Of a stretch of 64,000 bases of DNA, positions 61,401-64,000 are shown one piece after another (position 1 is the stretch's first letter; each line of letters begins with the position of its first letter). The translations under genes and the position numbers were made by a program. The stretch is taken from positions 5,450,632 through 5,514,631 of the forward strand of contig NW_022098037.1 in NCBI RefSeq assembly GCF_002288925.2. Reading direction: 5' to 3'. The notes beneath the pieces were generated by a model. It was not told the origin of the DNA, made no database searches, and was given only the letters and a program-made list of their open reading frames with translations. The stretch is from Delphinapterus leucas (taxonomy: Eukaryota; Chordata; Mammalia; Artiodactyla; Monodontidae).

Positions 61401-63434
61401 GAATGTCTATTCTTGAATTTATTAAATATTCATCTTCTTTTAATCTTAAAGAGTTAAACAATTTATGCAGGTAAGTGCTCTGATATAAAGTTTAAGATTT
61501 CAAATAAAGAGACCTAATAGTTAGGCATGCAGAAGTTCTAGACACCCTAAGAATTCATAGCCCTCAAATTCACTCATATAACCAATGGATTTTTTTTTTA
61601 ATGTTTGTTTGTTTGTTTGTTTGTTTATTTATGGCTGTGTTGGGTCTTCATTTCTGTGCGTGGGCTTTCTCTAGCTGTGGCAAGCGGGGGCCACTCTTCA
61701 TCGCAGTGCGCAGGCCTCTCACTATCGCGGCCTCTGTTGTTGCGGAGCACAGGCTCCAGGCGCGCAGGCTCAGTAATTGTGGCTCACGGGCCCAGTCGCT
61801 CCGCGGCATGTGGGATCTTCCCAGACCAGGGCTCGAACCCATGTCCCCTGCATTGGCAGGCGGACTGTCAACCACTGCACCACCAGGAAAGCCCCTAACC
61901 AATGGATTTTAATGAATGGTACTATTTATGCCCTCAAGATATTTTACTTAATCTTTTAATATTTTACTAGTTATGTAAAGAAAATGTTACTGTGCAGCTA
62001 ACTCACAGGTACTGTTTCTGAAAAACTGACCTTGAAAATAAAAATAATTTATTACTTTCTTATTCTGATTTTTATAATTAGAATTTTTATTAAGTGGTCT
62101 TTAGCATTTCGCTAAATGTTTCTGAATATTTTTTCACCATAATGTGTCAGTTTCAGATATGAGAAGTACTTTAATACTTATCAGAATAACTCTGTTTCTC
62201 TGTTTTTAGATTCCCTTCTTTGATGATGTTGGTGCAGTAACACTGCAGTATTTTGATACCTTATTCCAAAGAGATAACCTTCAGAAATCACAGTTTTTCA
62301 AAGGACTGCCAAAGGTTCTGCCAAAACTGCCCAAGGTTTGTTGTTGATCAGTTTGTTATTATATAGTCAGGAGTATAGAATTTAAAATTTACTTTGACTT
62401 ACTATAATAACCCTTCCAAAAAAAAAAAATGTAACTTTTGCCAGGGGTACATAAATGACTATAAAAGGCTACAGACTGAAGTCACAAAAGTTTAGTGGAC
62501 CTTTTTTGTGTGGTCCAAAAATTATTAATTGGGTAAAAAATTGGAAGGATAACACCTATGCAAAGGCAGCACTTGGACATTAAACATCAGAAGAGAAGTC
62601 TGTAAACTGTCATTGTGGAAATCACTGCCTCACTAGCAGTTATACTGCTGTATTGATACTAGTCTCTCCAATTCCTTTACTCTCCCTTTCTCGCTTATTA
62701 AATTGTGAGGATAATATGGTCTAAAAATATTAGTGATTGCTAAAGAAGCCACTGGCTGGAAAACTAGTAATTCCTTTGCAGAAATATCTCCAGTGTTTAG
62801 TCTATCAGATATTCATTGGTTATGCACTGTGTGTCTAGCCCTTTACTTAGATGCTGTGGAGAATAAATGGGAAACAAAATATTGTCCTTGCTTTCAAGGG
62901 CTTTACAGTAAGTGTAGATAGGGTTAACGTGCATGAAACAACAATGTGTGGTATGAATCATAAGTAATGAAGAAATTAAGAGAGAACTGTATTAGTGAAG
63001 ACTAATTGGGGAAGATTTCCTAAAGGAAGGGTAATCGTATGTCCCCCTTTATCTGTGATGTTCCCAAGTTATGTCTTTTGTCCTGGCGTAATTAGCAATA
63101 GCACCCTATTTTACTCTCAAAAGTGTCCCAGTTTCAACTATAAATTATATAGTCACCTTACCCAAAGGGATTGAAGATTTTAGACTCTTAACTTCAATGT
63201 TAATACTAAAGACCTGATATAAAGATGAGTTTTATGAAAACATTTTTTGCCTTTCAGCGTGTCATTGTGCAGAGAATTTTGCCATGTTTGACTTCAGAAT
63301 TTGTAAACCCTGACATGGTACCTTTTGTTTTGCCCAATGTTCTACTCATTGCTGAAGAATGTACCAAAGAAGAATATGTCAAGTTAATTCTACCTGAACT
63401 TGGCCCTGTCTTTAAACAGCAGGAGCCAATCCAG
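40265..63434 (+). CDS. SCYL2: SCYL2 (CVAK104), SCY1-like pseudokinase, 3' partial: residues 1-424
   Basis: Eight coding exons join in phase: 40265-40441, 50122-50279, 56013-56157, 58830-58979, 60192-60413, 61143-61259, 62210-62335 and 63258-63434 (1272 nt, 424 codons, no stops, all GT-AG). The product is the SCY1-like protein that binds clathrin and AP2 on coated vesicles and acts in receptor sorting between endosome and Golgi. The kinase-like fold spans about residues 32-327, with HEAT-type helices from about 366. Catalytic motifs are degenerate: VAVF for VAIK (Phe64 at the Lys position), HGN (176-178) for HRD, GFD (196-198) for DFG. The APE motif (234-236) is kept. The human protein is about 929 residues, so roughly half the coding sequence lies beyond the window. 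The ATG at 40265 has a strong context (GCCATGG). Confidence 0.97.
40743..40857 (-). mobile_element. LINE-1 3' tail, 115 bp, with 12-bp TSD
   Basis: Reverse L1 end (AACACCTTTATTGGAGTATA) truncated to about 115 bp. TTTAGCAAAGTG flanks it at 40722-40733 and 40858-40869. Confidence 0.88.
41345..41541 (+). mobile_element. CHR-type SINE with about 20-bp internal deletion
   Basis: GGGCTTCTCTGGTGGCGCAG to GCCCGCGTACCGC plus an A/G tail. Bases between CCCCGGT and ATGTCGCGGAG of the consensus are missing. Confidence 0.93.
41869..42082 (-). mobile_element. CHR-type SINE (short form), 8-bp visible TSD
   Basis: Long T-run, GTGGTACTCGGAACTCTCAC to GCCACCAGGGAAGCCC. GATTGGTC flanks it at 41861-41868 and 42083-42090. 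Confidence 0.93.
42811..42970. mobile_element. palindromic non-autonomous DNA transposon (MER-like)
   Basis: The two ends are inverted copies (ATACAATATGGTAGCC against TACCGTATTGGAC) around an AT-rich centre, the layout of small non-autonomous DNA elements with ACATGTGGCT arms. I cannot name the family with certainty. Confidence 0.55.
43258..43590 (-). mobile_element. CHR-type SINE (long form)
   Basis: TTTTTGTCTGTGTTGGGTG to GCCACCAGGGAAGCTC. TCATACCTG flanks it at 43242-43250 and from 43591. Confidence 0.92.
43646..43683 (+). repeat. 19-bp perfect tandem duplication
   Basis: ATGAAATAAATACCATGAT occurs twice in a row (43646-43664 and 43665-43683). Confidence 0.93.
43972..44315 (-). mobile_element. 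CHR-type SINE (long form), 13-bp TSD
   Basis: TTTTTGGCTGCATTGGGTC to CCACCGGGGAAGTCCC. AACTTTTAACTTT is at 43959-43971 and 44316-44328. Confidence 0.94.
44985..45540 (-). mobile_element. ancient LINE-1 3' UTR-like sequence
   Basis: Features of old L1M 3' ends in reverse, such as TCACATGTGGAATAGTGCAC near 44991 and the GGTGGAACCATAGCATGTAC stretch near 45222. It includes a C-rich run (45119-45145). Confidence 0.5.
47929..48141 (-). mobile_element. CHR-type SINE (short form), 13-bp perfect TSD
   Basis: T-run, TACGCGGGCCTCTCACTG to GCCACCAGGGAAGCC. CCGAACAAAGAAA is at 47916-47928 and 48142-48154. Confidence 0.95.
50122..50279 (+). CDS. SCYL2: SCYL2 exon 3
   Basis: The acceptor is TTTCTTTCATTAG and the donor GTAAAT is at 50280. 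It encodes [19 protein letters not shown] and later [19 protein letters not shown], covering strand beta3 and helix C of the kinase-like lobe. Phase is 0 in and 2 out. Confidence 0.96.
51661..51899 (-). mobile_element. LINE-1 ORF2 fragment, 3' part of a SINE-L1 chimera
   Basis: On the minus strand it runs from CACCATATGATCCAGCAA to ACAATGGAATATTA, where it passes directly into an A-run. That is inside ORF2, well before the normal L1 end. It is contiguous with the SINE at 51900-52256, and both share one target-site duplication. Confidence 0.78.
51900..52256 (-). mobile_element. CHR-type SINE (long form), 5' part of a SINE-L1 chimera
   Basis: TTTTTGGCTGCATTGGGTC to GCCACCAGGGAAGTCCC. The A-rich tail runs straight into the L1 fragment at 51661-51899. 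The only duplication found, TAACTTGTATTTC, lies at 51648-51660 and 52257-52269, outside both parts. Confidence 0.88.
52568..52775 (+). mobile_element. tRNA-derived SINE, older form with extended tail
   Basis: GGACTTCCCTGGCAGTCCAG, B-box GGTTCAAACCC, then about 90 bases of A-rich tail. AAATAATCCAGG-like sequence flanks both ends (AAAGTAATCCAGG on the right). Confidence 0.85.
54650..54725 (+). mobile_element. partial tRNA-derived SINE, 5'-truncated
   Basis: Only the B-box half (GGCTCGATCCCTGGTTGGGG) to GCACAGCC plus an A-run remains. Confidence 0.75.
54820..55620. other. GC-rich intronic segment of unknown origin
   Basis: Composition changes abruptly from AT-rich intron to about 60% GC, with C homopolymers (55057-55080). 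A minus-strand frame near 55029-54829 is open but starts at a non-ATG codon. The hAT element splits the segment. I do not recognise it. It could be an old retrocopy of a 3' UTR, a repeat I cannot name, or unique intron. Confidence 0.4.
55174..55372. mobile_element. non-autonomous hAT element, 199 bp, with 8-bp TSD
   Basis: Begins CAGTGGTCCCCAACCTTTTT and ends GGTTGGGGACCCCGG, so the terminal inverted repeats match except near the tips. The 8-bp duplication CCCTAGGA (55166-55173) and CCCTAGAA (55373-55380) fits hAT transposition. It resembles a Charlie/MER1-type element. Confidence 0.85.
56013..56157 (+). CDS. SCYL2: SCYL2 exon 4
   Basis: The acceptor is CTTTTTTAAAACAG and the donor GTATGT is at 56158. 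It completes Arg112 and reads [19 protein letters not shown] to [11 protein letters not shown]. Phase is 2 in and 0 out. Confidence 0.96.
56560..58250 (-). mobile_element. two ancient LINE-1 3' portions in reverse
   Basis: The first (about 56560-57650) includes TTAAGGTATAATTAATTGGC and later reverse ORF2 sequence (CATTTGGGTTGTTTCCAATT). The second (about 57655-58250) restarts with TAAAATACACATAACATAAA and repeats the same order. Both are diverged, with no ORF. Confidence 0.75.
57260..57358 (-). mobile_element. tRNA-derived SINE, older short form, 17-bp TSD
   Basis: Reverse element (GGGATCTTAGTTCCCTGACC to CGCCAGGGAATTCCC) inserted in an old L1. TCAATTGTAACCATTCT (57243-57259) and TCAATTGTAGCCATTCT (57359-57375) flank it. 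Confidence 0.9.
58830..58979 (+). CDS. SCYL2: SCYL2 exon 5 (catalytic-loop equivalent)
   Basis: Exactly 50 codons, phase 0 on both sides. It carries the degenerate catalytic loop ([12 protein letters not shown], residues 175-186) and metal-binding motif (KIMGFDF, 193-199), and so supplies the main evidence for pseudokinase status. The donor is GTAATG at 58980. Confidence 0.96.
58980..60191 (+). other. SCYL2: SCYL2 intron 5
   Basis: 1.2 kb. MIR-like sequence spans about 59340-59570 (the typical run of cross-species MIR features: ATTTATTGA start, CCTCACAAC, GGATTTAAACCCAG) and a second piece lies near 59715-59860. Nothing else is seen. Confidence 0.6.
60192..60413 (+). CDS. SCYL2: SCYL2 exon 6
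   Basis: 74 codons, from [17 protein letters not shown] through [10 protein letters not shown] and [15 protein letters not shown] to FSRQLDQ. It holds the retained APE motif and the conserved Asp of helix F (Asp248). The acceptor is TTTTTATAG and the donor is GTATTT. Confidence 0.96.
60766..61023 (-). mobile_element. CHR-type SINE (long form), promoter half missing
   Basis: TTTTTGGTTGCATTGGGTC to GCATGGGCTTAGT; the tRNA-like half is absent. AAAAAGTTTTCTT flanks at 60753-60765 and 61053-61065, and leaves 29 non-SINE bases (61024-61052) inside the duplication. Confidence 0.87.
61143..61259 (+). CDS. SCYL2: SCYL2 exon 7
   Basis: 39 codons, [19 protein letters not shown] to [12 protein letters not shown]. 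The Arg in TVRPDA matches the conserved Arg of kinase subdomain XI. The acceptor is weak (CTTTTGAAG) and the donor GTGAGT is strong. Confidence 0.95.
61367..61418 (+). repeat. 14-bp tandem repeat, about 3.7 copies
   Basis: ATTCTTGAATGTCT, with one substitution in copy 2, repeated directly downstream of SCYL2 exon 7. Confidence 0.93.
61595..61895 (-). mobile_element. CHR-type SINE (long form), 15-bp perfect TSD
   Basis: (GTTT)n tail, GGCTGTGTTGGGTCTTC to CACCAGGAAAGCCCC. TAACCAATGGATTTT is at 61580-61594 and 61896-61910. Confidence 0.95.
62210..62335 (+). CDS. SCYL2: SCYL2 exon 8
   Basis: 42 codons, [19 protein letters not shown] to KVLPKLPK. The exon ends the kinase-like domain and starts the linker to the HEAT-type region. 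The acceptor is CTCTGTTTTTAG and the donor is GTTTGT. Confidence 0.95.
62336..63257 (+). other. SCYL2: SCYL2 intron 8
   Basis: 0.9 kb of AT-rich sequence with MIR-like traces near 62780-62920; nothing else is recognisable. Confidence 0.55.
63258..63434 (+). CDS. SCYL2: SCYL2 exon 9 (last exon in the window)
   Basis: 59 codons, [19 protein letters not shown] to [10 protein letters not shown], with helical HEAT-like character. The acceptor is TTTGCCTTTCAG and the donor GTATGT is at 63435. I find no further SCYL2 exon in 63435-64000. Confidence 0.95.
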
Positions 63435-64000
63435 GTATGTAGATATTTTTTTCCTGTTTATTCAATGGTCTTAGTCAATGATAACTATCATTGAAAAGAA
63501 AAGGAAAGGATATTTAACTTTTTAAAAATTGAGGTAAGTATGAGAGACTTTCTTTTCCATTAGTTAGAAGCTATTTTGCATATGTTTGAAGTGAACCATT
63601 CCTAAAATTATAATTGAACTTTGCAAGTAAATGTCTGTAGCTCTCCACAAGTTACTGTCTCAGAAAACAAATTGTAATGAGATTTTGCATGTGTTATATT
63701 GTTCCCATTGCCTTATTGAAAGTTACAGGTTTAGGAAAATAAGTATTTATTTTTCTCCTGCACTTTTAAGTATTTCTGTTTTTTTGTTTTGTTATTAAGA
63801 GTCTTTAATTTGTAGATGGTTTATGCCAGTTGTTTCTCTTTATTTTATTGCTAATAAATAGTTTCACCAGAAGAGGAGAAATGCTTCCAGTACCATGGAA
63901 GTAATATGAGTGTGTATGTATTGTTAAGGGAAAATTTAATTAGTCTCTGATTTAGACGCTATTAAAATATTTATTTGCTAGATTCAAGGTAGACTTAGAT

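Overview
This is a 64 kb window of mammalian nuclear DNA. It contains two long spliced genes arranged head to head around one CpG-island promoter; nearly everything else is introns and transposable elements. About 26 tRNA-derived SINEs of the CHR type, many with intact target-site duplications, and L1 elements of the cetartiodactyl kind point to a whale or dolphin. I see no BovB or Bov-A elements, which argues against a ruminant. The organism call is an inference from repeats alone.

Left part (about 2.2-24.3 kb, minus strand): DEPDC4, which encodes a DEP-domain protein. Nine coding exons can be placed by reading frame, splice phase and splice signals; the last is tentative. Exon 4 (13744-13568) is one base short of what its neighbours' phases require. 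It therefore carries a frameshift and an early stop, while every other exon is open, so DEPDC4 is either recently broken in this lineage or carries an assembly error. Its introns hold a 4.2 kb L1 (with a 100-N gap that looks artificial), a 0.7 kb L1 tail, SINEs, L2 and MER20-like fragments.

Centre (24.0-24.95 kb): a bidirectional CpG-island promoter with a composite ETS/CRE site and GC boxes. It serves DEPDC4 leftwards and SCYL2 rightwards.

Right part (24.5-64 kb, plus strand): SCYL2 (CVAK104), a clathrin/AP2-associated pseudokinase. There is a non-coding first exon, a 15.6 kb first intron, then eight coding exons (40237-63434) giving residues 1-424. The rest of the gene (further HEAT-like repeats and the clathrin-binding tail) lies beyond the right edge. 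The kinase-like domain is complete and lacks the usual catalytic motifs.

I found no RNA genes, CRISPR arrays or prokaryotic features, and no convincing unknown gene system. The points most worth a second look are the DEPDC4 frameshift, a SINE-L1 chimeric insertion under one target-site duplication (51648-52269), the mis-joined assembly gap, a two-codon upstream ORF in the SCYL2 leader, and a GC-rich segment of unknown origin at 54.8-55.6 kb.
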